A stretch of 64,000 nucleotides of DNA, from assembly GCF_020715685.1 (NCBI RefSeq), contig NZ_CP085840.1, positions 3,906,001 to 3,970,000 on the forward strand, in the 5' to 3' direction. Every line of letters starts with the position of its first letter. Position 1 is the stretch's first letter. The position numbers were made by a program, and so were the translations under genes. This DNA is from Dermatobacter hominis (lineage in GTDB: Bacteria > Actinomycetota > Acidimicrobiia > Acidimicrobiales > Microtrichaceae). A model generated the notes under the pieces. The model was given only the letters and a program-made list of their open reading frames with translations, searched no databases and had not been told where the DNA came from. Below are positions 53,116-63,562 of the stretch, piece after piece.

Positions 53116-54771
53116 TCAGGGGGACGAGGTGGGGGGTGGCGAGGCGTCGCGCAGGGCGCGGTACCGGCGCACGAGCGCCGTGGTCGACGAGTCGGCGTCC
53201 AACGCCGGCTCCTCGGCCGACGTCAGCGCGGGCAGGATGGCGAGCGCGAGCTCCTTGCCGAGCTCGACGCCCCACTGGTCGAACGCGTCGATCCCCCAGA
53301 TCGCGGCCTGCGTGAAGACGCTGTGCTCGTAGAGCGCGACCAGCGTGCCGAGCCGGTACGGGGTGAGCTCCTGGGACAGCAGCACGGTGGTCGGGCGGTT
53401 GCCCTCCATGACCCGGTGGGGCACGACCGCCTCGGGCGTCCCGAGCGCGCGGACCTCGTCCTCGGTGCGGCCGAAGGCGAGGGCCTGGGCCTGGGCGAAC
53501 ACGTTCGAGCTCAGGATGTCGTGGTGCTCGCCGAGCGGGTTGCGGCTCCGGGCGAACGCCAGCAGGTCGACGGGAACCAGCCGGGTCCCCTGGTGGAGCA
53601 GCTGGTAGAAGCTGTGCTGCCCGTTGGTGCCGGGCTCGCCCCAGTAGATGGCGCCGGTGTCGTAGTCGACGGGCACGCCCTCGAGCGTCACGTGCTTGCC
53701 GTTCGACTCCATCGTGAGCTGCTGGAGGTAGGCGGGGAAGCGGGCGAGGTACTGGTCGTAGGGCATGACGCCGATCGCCTGGACGTCGAAGAACTCGCCG
53801 TACCAGACGGCCAGCAGGCCCATCAGCACCGGCAGGTTCCGCCGCAGCGGCGCCGTGTCGAAGTGCACGTCCATGGCCCGGAACCCGTCGAGCATCTCGC
53901 GGAAGCGCTCGGGTCCGATCGCCACCATCGTCGACAGCCCGATCGCGGAGTCCATCGAGTAGCGGCCGCCGACCCAGTCCCAGAACCCGAACATGTTGTC
54001 GGTGTCGATCCCGAACGCCGCCACCTCCTCGGCGTTCGTCGAGACCGCGACGAAGTGCCGGGCGACCTCGGCGTCCCGGCCCAGCCCGTCGAGCAACCAG
54101 TCCCGCGCCGAGCGGGCGTTGGTCATCGTCTCGATCGTGGTGAAGGTCTTCGACGCGACGATGAAGAGCGTCTCGGCCGGATCGAGGTCGCGGGTCGCCT
54201 CGACGAGGTCGGTCGCGTCCACGTTGGACACGAACCGGAAGGTCATCCGCCGGTCGCTGAAGCTGCGCAGCGCCTGGTAGGCCATGACCGGCCCCAGGTC
54301 CGACCCGCCGATGCCGATGTTCACGACGTTGCGGATCGGCCGGCCGGTGTGGCCCACCCACTCGCCGCTGCGGACGCGGTCGGCGAAGGCGGCCATGGCG
54401 TCGAGCACGTCGTTGACCTCGGCCACCACGTCGGTGCCGTCGACGTACAGGTGCTCGTCTCGGGGCATGCGGAGCGCCACGTGCAGCACCGACCGGTCCT
54501 CGCTGACGTTGATGCGGTCGCCGCGGAACATGGCGTCGATGTGCTCGCGCAGGCCCGACTCGACCGCGAGGTCGACGAGCAGGTCGAGCGTCTCGTCCGT
54601 CGCGCGGTGCTTGCTCAGGTCCGCGTAGATCCCGCAGGCCTCGAGCGCCATCCGCTCGCCCCGTCGGGGATCCTCGGCGAACAGCTCGCGCAGGTGGCGG
54701 CCGGCGAGCGCGGCGTGGTGCGCGGCGAGGGCCTGGTGGGCCGGTCGCTGGCGGAACGGTTCGACGGTCAC
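53116..54771 (-). CDS. pgi: glucose-6-phosphate isomerase
   Basis: 551 aa from the GTG at 54771, which has GGAGG upstream. PGI signatures: [53 protein letters not shown] and [18 protein letters not shown]. It interconverts glucose 6-phosphate and fructose 6-phosphate. It heads pgi-gnd-pgl. A polyphosphate glucokinase gene two genes upstream would feed it, but that gene is frameshifted. Confidence 0.96.
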   Translation of the reverse strand: MTVEPFRQRPAHQALAAHHAALAGRHLRELFAEDPRRGERMALEACGIYADLSKHRATDETLDLLVDLAVESGLREHIDAMFRGDRINVSEDRSVLHVALRMPRDEHLYVDGTDVVAEVNDVLDAMAAFADRVRSGEWVGHTGRPIRNVVNIGIGGSDLGPVMAYQALRSFSDRRMTFRFVSNVDATDLVEATRDLDPAETLFIVASKTFTTIETMTNARSARDWLLDGLGRDAEVARHFVAVSTNAEEVAAFGIDTDNMFGFWDWVGGRYSMDSAIGLSTMVAIGPERFREMLDGFRAMDVHFDTAPLRRNLPVLMGLLAVWYGEFFDVQAIGVMPYDQYLARFPAYLQQLTMESNGKHVTLEGVPVDYDTGAIYWGEPGTNGQHSFYQLLHQGTRLVPVDLLAFARSRNPLGEHHDILSSNVFAQAQALAFGRTEDEVRALGTPEAVVPHRVMEGNRPTTVLLSQELTPYRLGTLVALYEHSVFTQAAIWGIDAFDQWGVELGKELALAILPALTSAEEPALDADSSTTALVRRYRALRDASPPPTSSP

Positions 54772-54889
54772 CTGCCCTCCGGGGTGCCTCTGCGGCGACC
54801 GTGGGGCGCCGATCGGCGTCGACCCTACCGGCGCCGTCGCCCGGCGTGGTCCTGCCGTCCGGGAATCGACGGGGCCCGGGGATCGGGGC

Positions 54890-55573
54890 TCAGCCGAGGA
54901 GGGCCCGGACCGCGTCGGCCCCGACGACCGGTCGCGCCCGGTCGGTGAGGTCGATGGCGTCGCGGCCGCCCTGCTCCGCCCGCAGCACCTCGACGATCGC
55001 CGCGACGGCGTCGACGGAGAGCGGGCCGGGGCCGGCCACGAGCTCGCCAAGGTCGCTCCGGGAGCAGACCCGGTGGTCGTCGACCTGCAGCGGTGCGTCG
55101 GGCACGTCGCGGTCGCCGTCCAGCAGCACGAGCGCGGTGTGGACCGGGGTGCCGGCGGCGGTGGGCAGCTCGCGGCCCAACAGCTCGTCGACGGCCGCCC
55201 GCTGCCAGACCAGGGTGTCGAGCGCCGTCGTCCGGTCGCGGCCGTCGACGTGGAGGCGGTGCTCGGTCCGGAAGAAGCCGCCGACCTCGCGGAGCTCCAC
55301 GGAGCCCGTGCAGGCCATGACGTCGACGATCCACACGCCGTTGGGCGCCACCACCACGTGGTCGACGTCGGTGCGGCAGCTCGGCAGCTCCACGTCGTCG
55401 AGCACCGTGGCACGGCGGTCCGTGAGGTCGGCGACGATCGAGCGCAGCTGCCGGCGATCCACCCCCGTGATCGCGGTCCCGCCGGCTCGATCGTCGCCGA
55501 CGAGCGCGATCAGCGCGCCCGGCGCGCCGATCCTCGACCTGTCGCCTCGTGCGCCGTCCGCCGTCCGTCCCAC
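54890..55573 (-). CDS. NERD-like (nuclease-related) domain protein, active-site motif altered
   Basis: 227 aa from a GTG. Residues about 45-150 resemble a NERD domain: [16 protein letters not shown], then a short strand and a long helix. In active restriction-type folds the strand carries D-x-K; here the place reads DVMACTG, so the Lys is Met. The protein is probably not a nuclease (inference). Divergent from the MmcQ/YjbR gene. A weak assignment: it may only be a distant relative. Confidence 0.6.
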   Translation of the reverse strand: MGRTADGARGDRSRIGAPGALIALVGDDRAGGTAITGVDRRQLRSIVADLTDRRATVLDDVELPSCRTDVDHVVVAPNGVWIVDVMACTGSVELREVGGFFRTEHRLHVDGRDRTTALDTLVWQRAAVDELLGRELPTAAGTPVHTALVLLDGDRDVPDAPLQVDDHRVCSRSDLGELVAGPGPLSVDAVAAIVEVLRAEQGGRDAIDLTDRARPVVGADAVRALLG

Positions 55574-55659
55574 ACCTCCACGGGTACCGGACCGGACGGC
55601 CCCCGTCCTTGGGTCGTTCCACCCGACCCCGACCCGGATCCGGGTGGGAGACTCGGCTC

Positions 55660-56007
55660 GTGGTCAGGATCGAGGACGTCCGCAGGGCCGCCATGGCGCT
55701 GCCCGGGGCCGAGGAGCGGGCGTCGTACGGGGGCCGGCCGTCGTGGCGGACGCCGGCGCGCATGTTCACGTGGGTGCGCGACGACCCCGAGGCGCTCGTC
55801 GTGTGGGTCGGCTCGGTCGAGGAGAAGGAGGCGCTGATCGGCTCGGACCCCGACACCTTCTTCACGACCGCCCACTACGACGGCGAACCGATCGTGCTCG
55901 TGCGGCTCGAGGTGGTCGACGCCGACGAGGCGGCCGAGCTGATCACCGGGTCGTGGCGGCTGCGGGCCCCGGCCCGGGCGGTGTCGGCCTTCGACGCCCG
56001 AGGCTGA
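55660..56007 (+). CDS. MmcQ/YjbR family protein
   Basis: 115 aa from a GTG with GGAG upstream. CyaY-like fold of the MmcQ/YjbR family: [23 protein letters not shown] at the start, TPARMFTWV, and an end [21 protein letters not shown]-binding-like proteins of unknown function. It is divergent from the NERD-like gene and convergent with the broken ppgK. Confidence 0.82.
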   Translation: MVRIEDVRRAAMALPGAEERASYGGRPSWRTPARMFTWVRDDPEALVVWVGSVEEKEALIGSDPDTFFTTAHYDGEPIVLVRLEVVDADEAAELITGSWRLRAPARAVSAFDARG

Positions 56008-56032
56008 CGTCGAGCGGTCCCGGCCCGCGGGC

Positions 56033-56862
56033 TCAGCCGGGGGGTGTGAGCAGCGCCGCGCCGACGATGCCGGCCTCGTTGCGGAGCTGCGCGGCCTGCA
56101 GCGGGGTGTCGATGTGGACGTGGGGCAGGAACTCGTCGGCCCGCTTCGAGATGCCGCCGCCGATCAGGATCAGGTCGGCCAGAGGAGGTGCTCGACCAGC
56201 TCGAGGTACTCCTGGAGCCGCTTCGCGTACTTCTTCATCGACAACCCCTCGGCCTTGCGGACGGAGCTGGCGGCGTAGCGCTCGGCGTCGCCGCCCTCGA
56301 GCGGCAGGTGGCCGAGCTCGGTGTTCGGCACGAGCACCCCGTCGACGAACAGCGCGCTGCCGATCCCGGTGCCGAGCGTGAGCATCAGCACCACGCCGTC
56401 GACGCCGCGGCCGGCGCCGAAGCGGACCTCGGCCACGCCAGCGGCGTCGGCGTCGTTGACCACGACCACCGGTCGGCCGAGCGCCTCGCTGAACAGGTCG
56501 ACGGCGTGCAGCCCGATCCAGGCGGGGTCGATGTTGGCCGCGGTGCGGACGACGCCGGCGCGCACGACCGAGGGCAGGGTCAGCCCGACGGCGGCCTGCG
56601 GGGCGATCGCCCCGGGCCCGCACTCCTGCACGACCTGTCCGACCACCTCGGCCACGGTGGCGGCCACCGCCTGCGGCGTGGACGGGTGGGGCGTGTCGAG
56701 CCGGACCCGCTCGGCGGTCAGCGCGCCGGCGGCGAGGTCGACCGGCGCCGCCTTGATGCCCGAGCCGCCGACGTCGACGCCGATGACGCCGGTGCCGGTC
56801 GCGACCTGGCCCGTGAACGGCGGCGGGCCGTCGACCGCGGGCGCGTCCTTCATGTCCGTCAT
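56033..56862 (-). pseudogene. ppgK: polyphosphate glucokinase, interrupted by a one-base frameshift
   Basis: The ATG at 56862 opens a ROK-type kinase ([45 protein letters not shown]) whose frame hits a stop at 56170-56172, right after [12 protein letters not shown]. The remaining family sequence, [20 protein letters not shown] to the end, continues in the -1 frame down to 56033. Rereading one G at 56173-56178 restores PDLILIGGG exactly, so one base is missing. The restored protein would be about 278 aa, normal for the family. It phosphorylates glucose with polyphosphate or ATP. This could be a true mutation, a sequencing error, or programmed -1 shifting. Confidence 0.85.
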
Positions 56863-57038
56863 GGCCACCAGCATGCCCGGACCCGGCGATCGAGCGTCGA
56901 CCGGTCGCCCGCCGATCGAGGCCCGACCGTTGCCCGCTCGGTGGCCGAGACGAGCGACCCCGCGCTCGAGGACATCGAGCGGATGTCCGGTGCCGCGCCG
57001 CGCTGGCGCCGGACGGCCACGTCCCATCGGCGGGACGG

Positions 57039-57413
57039 TCAGCGCAGGAGCGCGGCGACGTCGAGGTCGGTGAGGTCGGCCGCCGCGAGCGCGGCGTGGT
57101 CCGGGTAGCGGCCGTCGGGCGTCAGCCGGTCGACGACCGGGGGCAGGACGCGCGCCACGCCGGCGGCGACCTGTTCGCGGGTCACGCCGAGGGCGTCGGC
57201 CATCTCCTGGGACCGGGTCGCGCCGAGGGCGTCGGCGACCTGGTCGGCGGCGACGGGTCGGTTGGGCCCCGCGCTCATCCAGCTGGTCGTCACGTCGTCG
57301 GCGCCGACCTCGTTGAGCCCGCCGAGCAGGTCCATCAGCCCGTCGCGCCGGATGACCACCATCAGCTGGTCGACGAGCGCCCTGCCGTCGCCGAACTCGT
57401 CCTCGAGTGCCAT
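57039..57413 (-). CDS. YidB-like (DUF937) protein
   Basis: 124 aa from the ATG at 57413, with AGGAG upstream. Helical protein with a glycine-containing N-terminus ([16 protein letters not shown]) and the YidB-like block [17 protein letters not shown] followed by [15 protein letters not shown]. Function unknown. Divergent from the XRE-type regulator gene. The 176 bp downstream, to ppgK, holds no gene. Confidence 0.8.
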   Translation of the reverse strand: MALEDEFGDGRALVDQLMVVIRRDGLMDLLGGLNEVGADDVTTSWMSAGPNRPVAADQVADALGATRSQEMADALGVTREQVAAGVARVLPPVVDRLTPDGRYPDHAALAAADLTDLDVAALLR

Positions 57414-57527
57414 CGCGTCGCTCCTGCTGCCGGCCGCTGCGCCGACCGAACCTACATCCGGCGCCGTTCCTGAAGGAGGTTCGCGGATCTCTACAGCCGG
57501 GCCCCCGATCGACCGATCCTCCCTGGC

Positions 57528-58349
57528 ATGGACACGTTGACCACGGGGCCGACCATGCGCAGGGCGCGCGAGCTGGCCGGGATGGGTCGAGCCGACGCCG
57601 CGCAGCGGGTGGGCGTCGGCCGGCGGGAGCTGCGGGGGATCGAGCGCGGTCGGTGCGCGCCGACCCCCGAGGTGCTGGACCGGGCGCTGGCCGCCTACGG
57701 CGGTGACGAGCTGGAGCTGCCGCCGCGCCAGGACCTCGTCCACCCGACCGACCCGCACCTGCTGGTCGTCGGCGACGACCTCGTGCGGGTCGACCCGTTC
57801 CGTGACGACGACGCGCAGGTGCTCGTCGACTACGTCGCTGCGGTCCGCCGCCAGCGCCGCCTCGGACGGGACGCCGAGGTCCGGTTCCGGTCCCACGACC
57901 TGGTGCAGCTGGCCACCGTGCTGGACCTGACCGCCGGCGACCTCGAGCGACGCCTCGCCGCGGTCACCGGCACCGGCGACGCCGCGGCGCGGCGAGCGGC
58001 GCGCCTCCTCGTGCTCACGGGCCTCGCGATGGCGCTGGCCGGCGCCCGGGCCGTCCCCGACGTCGTCGTGCCCGACGCACCGTGGGTGCTGCCGCAGACC
58101 GATCGCCGGCTCTTCGACGTGACCGCCCGGACCGCCCCGGCGGCCGCCCCGCTCTTCTCGACGGCCGAGCGTGGCGGCACGGTGGTCCACGACGGCTCCT
58201 GGCTGGCGCGCGACGGCAGCCGCCCCACCTTCACGACCGTGCCCAGCGTTCGCCTCGAGGCGATCGCCGAGCTCGTGGCGCAGTGCGAGCCGGTGTCCGC
58301 CGCCGCCGAGCACCCCGCCCTCCCCGCACCGGGCCGCCGCCCGGCATGA
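57528..58349 (+). CDS. XRE-family HTH protein
   Basis: 273 aa. XRE-type helix-turn-helix about 8-60 ([21 protein letters not shown], then [19 protein letters not shown]). A second helical region about 80-150 follows, with an Ala/Leu-rich hydrophobic helix about 160-178 that may be a membrane segment or a dimer helix. The C-terminal 95 residues match nothing I recognise. No ribosome site is obvious. Divergent from the YidB-like gene; eight bases before the SDR gene, perhaps its regulator. Confidence 0.75.
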   Translation: MDTLTTGPTMRRARELAGMGRADAAQRVGVGRRELRGIERGRCAPTPEVLDRALAAYGGDELELPPRQDLVHPTDPHLLVVGDDLVRVDPFRDDDAQVLVDYVAAVRRQRRLGRDAEVRFRSHDLVQLATVLDLTAGDLERRLAAVTGTGDAAARRAARLLVLTGLAMALAGARAVPDVVVPDAPWVLPQTDRRLFDVTARTAPAAAPLFSTAERGGTVVHDGSWLARDGSRPTFTTVPSVRLEAIAELVAQCEPVSAAAEHPALPAPGRRPA

Positions 58350-58356
58350 TGGCGGG

Positions 58357-59184
58357 GTGAACGCCCCGCCCGCCCCGCTACCCACCCCCGACGACGCCCG
58401 GCTCGACGGGCGCGTGGTCGTCGTCACCGGCGCCGCCAACGGCATCGGGCGGGCGACGGCGCTGACCGCCGCCCGGTTCGGCGCCCGTCTCGCGGTGTGC
58501 GACCGTGACGCCGACGGCCTCGCCACGCTGGTCGACCGGCTCACCTGCGACGACCTCGTCGGCGGACCCGAGGACGTCCACGCCGCCGTGCTCGACGTCC
58601 GCGACGTGGATGCGGTCCAGGCCTTCGCCGCCGAGGTCGGCGAGCGGTTCGGCGCCGTGCACGGCGTCGTCAACAACGCGGGCGGCACCTACCGGGCCGC
58701 GTTCGCCGACTCGTCGTCGAAGGGCGACCGGTCGCTCGTCGACGAGAACTTCACGAGCGTGGTCGCGGTCACCCGCGCCATCCTCGAGCTGATGGGCGAG
58801 GGCGGCTCCGTCGTCAACGTCACCTCGAGCGAGGCGTTCCAGGCCGCGCCCGGCTTCGCGGTGTACGCCGCCATGAAGGCGGGCGTCGAGAACCTGACCA
58901 AGACGCTGGCGCTCGAGCTCGGCGACCGGGGCATCCGCGTGAACAGCGTGTCGCCCGACGGGATCCCGACGTGGGGCGACGAGGCGCTGGCGGCCTCGGT
59001 CCGCGAGACCTCACCGTTCCTGCCGCCCCCGGTCCCGCCGATCGGGCGGTTCGCGCCGCCCGAGGAGTGCGCCTCGGTGATCGCCTTCCTGCTCGGCGAC
59101 CTGTCGCGGTTCGTGACCGGCACGGGGATCCACGTCGACGGCGGCCTCCACGCCGCCGGGGGCTGGCACCGCCGACCGACCTGA
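58357..59184 (+). CDS. short-chain dehydrogenase/reductase
   Basis: 275 aa from a GTG. Classical SDR: cofactor motif TGAANGIG (residues 24-31), NNAG near 106-109, catalytic Ser157 or Ser158, Tyr170 and Lys174 (YAAMK). The Asp after the second strand (VCDRD) suggests NAD rather than NADP. Substrate unknown. It may be co-transcribed with the XRE gene seven bases upstream. Confidence 0.9.
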   Translation: MNAPPAPLPTPDDARLDGRVVVVTGAANGIGRATALTAARFGARLAVCDRDADGLATLVDRLTCDDLVGGPEDVHAAVLDVRDVDAVQAFAAEVGERFGAVHGVVNNAGGTYRAAFADSSSKGDRSLVDENFTSVVAVTRAILELMGEGGSVVNVTSSEAFQAAPGFAVYAAMKAGVENLTKTLALELGDRGIRVNSVSPDGIPTWGDEALAASVRETSPFLPPPVPPIGRFAPPEECASVIAFLLGDLSRFVTGTGIHVDGGLHAAGGWHRRPT

Positions 59185-59285
59185 GCGATCCCGTCCCGGG
59201 TGCGGATGCCGGGAGCGGGCGGCGCTCGGCGGGGCCGGGGTGACCCGATGCCGCCCCCGAGCGGGGCGGTGCCAGACTCGCCCGA

Positions 59286-61829
59286 ATGCTCCGGCTCGCC
59301 CTGCGCTCCGCCCGGGCGCACTGGCGCCGGTTCGTGCTCACGGCCACGGCCGTGCTGGTCGGTGTGGCGTTCGTGGTGGCCGCGTTCGTCCTGACCGACA
59401 GCCTGGCGGACTCGATCCGCAACCTCCTCAAGGAGACGGCCGGCCGATCGGACTTCGTCGTCCGGGCCGCCACCGGTTCGAACGGCGGCCCGGGCGGCGT
59501 GTTCGGCGGGTCCCGCGCCGGCGTCCCCGAGACGACCCTGCCCCAGCTCGCCGCGGTGCCGGGCGTCGCCGCCGCGGACGGGATCGTGTCGGGTCCCGGC
59601 CAGCTCCTCGACAAGGAGGGGAGCTCGGGCGCCTTCGACTTCACGCTGATCAGCAACTGGCCGGACGAACCCGACCTGTTCGGCGTCCGGCTCCGCTCCG
59701 GCGCGCCGCCGACGTCCGACGAGGACGTGGTGCTCGACGCCGAGACGGCCTCCGAGCGCGGCCTCTCGCTCGGGGACCGGGTCCGGGTCGCGACCCGTCG
59801 GGGGATCATCGACGCCCGGATCTCGGGCATCGCCGAGCAGCGCGGCACGGGGTTGATCACCGCGGCGTCGATCCTGGCGTTCTCGCCGACGCGCGCCGCC
59901 GACCTGGTCGGGGTGCCGGGTTGGTACAGCGTGGTGAACGTCCGGATGCAGCCCGGCGCCGACGCCGCCGCGGTCCAGTCGGAGCTCCGGCGCGTCGGCG
60001 GCGCCGAGGTGTCGGTGTTCAGCTCGGAGGCGCTCCTCGACGCGGCGCAGGCCGACATCGAGGAGGAGCTCACGAACTTCGTCGGCCTGCTGCTCGGCTT
60101 CGCCGGCGTCACGCTCTTCGTGAGCGCGTTCCTCATCTGGAACACGTTCACGATCGTCGTGGCCCAGCGCACCAGGGAGCTCGCGCTGCTGCGGGCCGTC
60201 GGGGCCGGGCGCCGCCAGGTCGCGCTGTCGGTCGTGGGCGAGGGCCTGGTCGTGGGCGTCGCCGCCTCGGCGGCCGGGATCGGCGTCGGCGTGCTGCTCG
60301 GCATCGGCCTCCAGCGCCTGATCGTGGCGCTCGGCGTCGCGCTCCCGCTCGACGAGGTGGTGTTCCAGCCCCGCACCGCGGTGCTCGGCGCCGCGGTCGG
60401 CGTCGGGGTCACGCTCGTGTCGGTCATCGGGCCGGCGCGGCGCGCCACCTCGGTGCCGCCGGTGGCGGCGATCTCGTCGATCGACGCCACCCCCACGCGG
60501 CGCACGCTCGGCCGCCCGATCGTCGGCTCGATCCTGCTCGTCGCCGGCGCCGTGGTCGGGGCCCGGGCGCTGTCCCAGCCGGCGGAGCCGGTGGAGCCGC
60601 GGGTCCAGGGCGTCGCGCTCGGTGCGCTGCTGGTGTTCCTCGGCGTCGCCGGCGTGGCGCGCTTCCTGGCCGGGCCGATCGTCTCGGTCATCGGGGCGCC
60701 GGTGCGGCGGATGGGCGTCGCCGGGCGGATCGCGGCGCGCAACTCGGTCCGCAACCCGCGGCGGACGGCCTCGACCGCCTCGGCGCTGATGATCGGGCTC
60801 GCGCTGGTCGCCACGACGCTGGTGGTCGGCGAGTCGGTGCGGACCGCGATCCGCGGCGGCCTCACCCGCTCGGTGACCGCGGACGTCGTGGTCGACTCCG
60901 GATCGGTCGCGCCGTTCGACGCCGCGAGCATCGACCAGATCGCCGCCGCCGACGGGGTGGCCGAGGCCGTGCCGATGTCGATCGCCCGCTCCGACACCGT
61001 CGGCGGTCCCGGTCGGCTCACGATCACGACCGGCGACGTCGACCAGATGGTGTCGGTCGTCGACCCCGAGATGGTCGACGGGCGCCTGCCGACGGGCGAC
61101 GACGAGATCGCGGTGAACCGGCGGTGGGCGAACGACAAGGGCGTCGCGCTGGGCCAGGAGCTGACCCTGCGCGGCGGCGACGAGACGAAGGTGCTCCGCG
61201 TCGTCGGCGTGTACCAGCGGCGCGAGCTCTACGACGACACGTTCGCCCCGTCCGCGGCGATCGAGGGGTTGCTCGGCGTGGAGCCGGCGGCCCGGCTCGT
61301 CTTCGTCCGCACCGGGCCCGACGCGTCGCCGTCGTCGGTCGCGTCCGAGCTCGCGCGGGTGGTGGCCGGGATCCCGAACTCGTCGGCGGAGATCACGCCG
61401 GACTTCGTCGACGGCCGCACCGGCTCGGTGGACATCATCATCAGCATCGTGAACGTGCTGCTGATGTTCGCGGTGCTGGTCGCCGCGCTCGGGATCGCCA
61501 ACACGCTGGCGCTGTCGGTCGTGGAGCGGACCCGCGAGCTCGGGTTGCTGCGCGCCGTCGGGATGTCGCGACGCCGGATGCGGCGGATGGTCCGTCTGGA
61601 GGGCGTGCTGATCGGCACGTTCGGCGGCATCCTCGGGCTGCTGGTCGGCGTCGGCTTCGGCGCGGCGCTCGTCGAGGCACTGCCGACCGAGAACGCAGAG
61701 CTGACGATGCCGTGGGCCCGCCTGGCGGTGCTCCTCGTCGTCGGGTCGGTGCTGGGGATCGTCGCCTCGGCGCTGCCGGCGCGGCGCGCCGGCCGGCTGG
61801 ACGTGCTGACTGCGATCGCCGAGGAGTGA
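59286..61829 (+). CDS. FtsX-like ABC transporter permease
   Basis: 847 aa. A first TM helix about 16-38, a large extracytoplasmic MacB-like domain, a block of three TM helices about 255-400 with the FtsX core (RTRELALLRAVGAGRRQ), a further TM near 415-460, then a second extracytoplasmic domain and a last FtsX block about 720-840 (ERTRELGLLRAVGMSRRRMRRM). The family exports lipids, lipoproteins or peptides, or works mechanically, with a partner ATPase. No ATP-binding subunit gene is adjacent in the window. The ATG has no clear ribosome site. Confidence 0.9.
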   Translation: MLRLALRSARAHWRRFVLTATAVLVGVAFVVAAFVLTDSLADSIRNLLKETAGRSDFVVRAATGSNGGPGGVFGGSRAGVPETTLPQLAAVPGVAAADGIVSGPGQLLDKEGSSGAFDFTLISNWPDEPDLFGVRLRSGAPPTSDEDVVLDAETASERGLSLGDRVRVATRRGIIDARISGIAEQRGTGLITAASILAFSPTRAADLVGVPGWYSVVNVRMQPGADAAAVQSELRRVGGAEVSVFSSEALLDAAQADIEEELTNFVGLLLGFAGVTLFVSAFLIWNTFTIVVAQRTRELALLRAVGAGRRQVALSVVGEGLVVGVAASAAGIGVGVLLGIGLQRLIVALGVALPLDEVVFQPRTAVLGAAVGVGVTLVSVIGPARRATSVPPVAAISSIDATPTRRTLGRPIVGSILLVAGAVVGARALSQPAEPVEPRVQGVALGALLVFLGVAGVARFLAGPIVSVIGAPVRRMGVAGRIAARNSVRNPRRTASTASALMIGLALVATTLVVGESVRTAIRGGLTRSVTADVVVDSGSVAPFDAASIDQIAAADGVAEAVPMSIARSDTVGGPGRLTITTGDVDQMVSVVDPEMVDGRLPTGDDEIAVNRRWANDKGVALGQELTLRGGDETKVLRVVGVYQRRELYDDTFAPSAAIEGLLGVEPAARLVFVRTGPDASPSSVASELARVVAGIPNSSAEITPDFVDGRTGSVDIIISIVNVLLMFAVLVAALGIANTLALSVVERTRELGLLRAVGMSRRRMRRMVRLEGVLIGTFGGILGLLVGVGFGAALVEALPTENAELTMPWARLAVLLVVGSVLGIVASALPARRAGRLDVLTAIAEE

Positions 61830-61851
61830 CGCCGGGGCACTGCGGCCGTGC

Positions 61852-61869
61852 CCGGACGGGATCGTCCGG
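61852..61869. terminator. terminator between the permease and carboxylesterase genes
   Basis: 7-bp arms (CCGGACG and complement) with a 4-base loop, between convergent genes. Confidence 0.5.
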
Positions 61870-61886
61870 CCCCGGCTCCCGGTGGA

Positions 61887-63452
61887 TCAGCCGGTCCAGA
61901 ACCGGCGCGTCGCCCCCTGCGGGTCGTCCTGCACCCCGGTCTCGGCGTCGAAGACGACCACGGGCCTCCCGTCGCCCGCACGCGGCGCCGGGAGGGCGGG
62001 CCACTCGCCGAGGCCGGCGATCGTCGGGGCGCCGTCGACGGCGAACGACACCCAGGCGTCGTGCACGGCCGCGGCGAGACCGGCCGGGGCGTCGGGGCCG
62101 ATCAGGACGTGGATGCGGTGGTCCGACACCATGTCGAACACGAACGGGATCTCGATCGCGTGGGCGGCGCCGAGCATCCCGCCCCAGGCCGTGCTCCGCC
62201 AGTCGAAGCGGTACTGGCGGACCGTCGCATGCGCAGCCTGGGCGTCGGCCAGCTCGGACGCCGGGATGCGGAACACGACGTCGGTCAGCAGCGCGCAGTC
62301 CAGGTCGGCCGTGGTTGCGCCGGGGTGGTCCTCGGCGTAGGCGGCGATCGCGCCGTCGACGTCCTCGGTGACCAGCGCGAGCCGGCTGCGCAGGCCGTCG
62401 TCGCCGTCGATGGCGGGCGTGAGCATCGCGAAGAGCTTCCACTCCTCGAGGTTCGTCCCCACGATCAGGTCGACGCCGGCGGCCGACCCGGCCGCGACCG
62501 CGCCGAGCGGGTCGGACGGCACGACCACGCCGTCGGCCACCGGGGTGAAGGCGAGGAAGGCGACGGGGCTGCCGGTCCGCTCGATCACCGCCTGCGGGTC
62601 GGCGAGGCGGGCCGCGCTCAGCGCCGCGTGGGCCTTGAGCAGCTCCTCGACCGGCAGGGCGCGCAGCTCGGCGACGGTCTCGACGCCCGCCGCGGCGAGG
62701 AACTCGGCGGTGTCGGCCGTGGCGTGCTCGGGCTGCTTGGCCATGAGCCCGCCCGACTGGGCGATGGCCCGGTGGAACAGGCCCGCCGCCCGTTCGACGG
62801 TGAGCAGCAGCGAGACGCTCATCGAGCCCGCCGATTCGCCGAAGATCGTCACGTCGCGGGGGTCGCCGCCGAACGAGGCGATGTTGTCGCGCACCCACTC
62901 GAGCGCCGCCACCTGGTCGAGGAGGCCCACGTTGCCCGAGCCGGACTCGGCGGGGTCGACCGAGGACAGGTCGAGGAAGCCGAGCGAACCGAGGCGGTAG
63001 TTGAGGCTGACGAACACGACGCCGTCCTCGGCGAAGCGGGTGCCGTCGTAGATGGGGGAGGAGCCCGAGCCCATCTCGAACCCGCCGCCGTGGATCCACA
63101 CCATGACCGGCCGTGCCGCGCCGTCGGCCGGCGCCGGGTCCGGCGTCCACACGTTGAGGTGGAGGCAGTCCTCGTCCCACGGCTCGGCCTCGCCGCCGAA
63201 CAGCGCGTCCATCATCGACGGGTTCTGCGGGGACACCGCGCCGAAGGCGGTGGCGTCGCGCTCGCCCTCCCAGGGCGACGCGGGCGCCGGCGGCCGGAAG
63301 CGCAGGTCGCCGACCGGCGGCGCGGCGAAGGGGATGCCGGCGAAGCGGGCGACGCCACCGCGCCACTCGCCGCGCAGGGCACCGTGCGTGGTGGTGACGA
63401 CGACGTGGTCGCCGTCGCCGTGCGCTGCAGGGGCGGACTCTGTTGCTGTCAT
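61887..63452 (-). CDS. type B carboxylesterase
   Basis: 521 aa. Alpha/beta hydrolase of the cholinesterase/para-nitrobenzyl esterase group: oxyanion-hole region VMVWIHGGGFEMGSG, nucleophile Ser in IFGESAGSMS, and the catalytic Glu and His downstream. No signal peptide, so cytoplasmic. It hydrolyses carboxylic esters; the physiological substrate is unknown. ATG six bases after a TAGATC -10-like element, with no ribosome site. Confidence 0.92.
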   Translation of the reverse strand: MTATESAPAAHGDGDHVVVTTTHGALRGEWRGGVARFAGIPFAAPPVGDLRFRPPAPASPWEGERDATAFGAVSPQNPSMMDALFGGEAEPWDEDCLHLNVWTPDPAPADGAARPVMVWIHGGGFEMGSGSSPIYDGTRFAEDGVVFVSLNYRLGSLGFLDLSSVDPAESGSGNVGLLDQVAALEWVRDNIASFGGDPRDVTIFGESAGSMSVSLLLTVERAAGLFHRAIAQSGGLMAKQPEHATADTAEFLAAAGVETVAELRALPVEELLKAHAALSAARLADPQAVIERTGSPVAFLAFTPVADGVVVPSDPLGAVAAGSAAGVDLIVGTNLEEWKLFAMLTPAIDGDDGLRSRLALVTEDVDGAIAAYAEDHPGATTADLDCALLTDVVFRIPASELADAQAAHATVRQYRFDWRSTAWGGMLGAAHAIEIPFVFDMVSDHRIHVLIGPDAPAGLAAAVHDAWVSFAVDGAPTIAGLGEWPALPAPRAGDGRPVVVFDAETGVQDDPQGATRRFWTG

Positions 63453-63458
63453 CGCCCT

Positions 63459-63464
63459 GATCTA
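63459..63464 (-). promoter_or_regulatory. -10 element of the carboxylesterase gene (leaderless type)
   Basis: Minus strand TAGATC, six bases before the ATG at 63452. Confidence 0.4.
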
Positions 63465-63549
63465 GCACCGGTGGGATCCCGCGCGTCGGTCGGACGGCGG
63501 TCGGGCCGGTGCGGTCCACCGGCGGCACGATGCCTGGGGGAGCGGTCGC

Positions 63550-63555
63550 TACGCT
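63550..63555 (+). promoter_or_regulatory. -10 element of the epimerase gene (leaderless type)
   Basis: TACGCT seven bases before the GTG at 63563. Confidence 0.5.
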
Positions 63556-63562
63556 CCCCGGC

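Noticed and set aside
57039-58349. YidB-like/XRE genes as a toxin-antitoxin pair
   Set aside because: They are divergent, the XRE protein is long (273 aa), and no toxin fold is visible.
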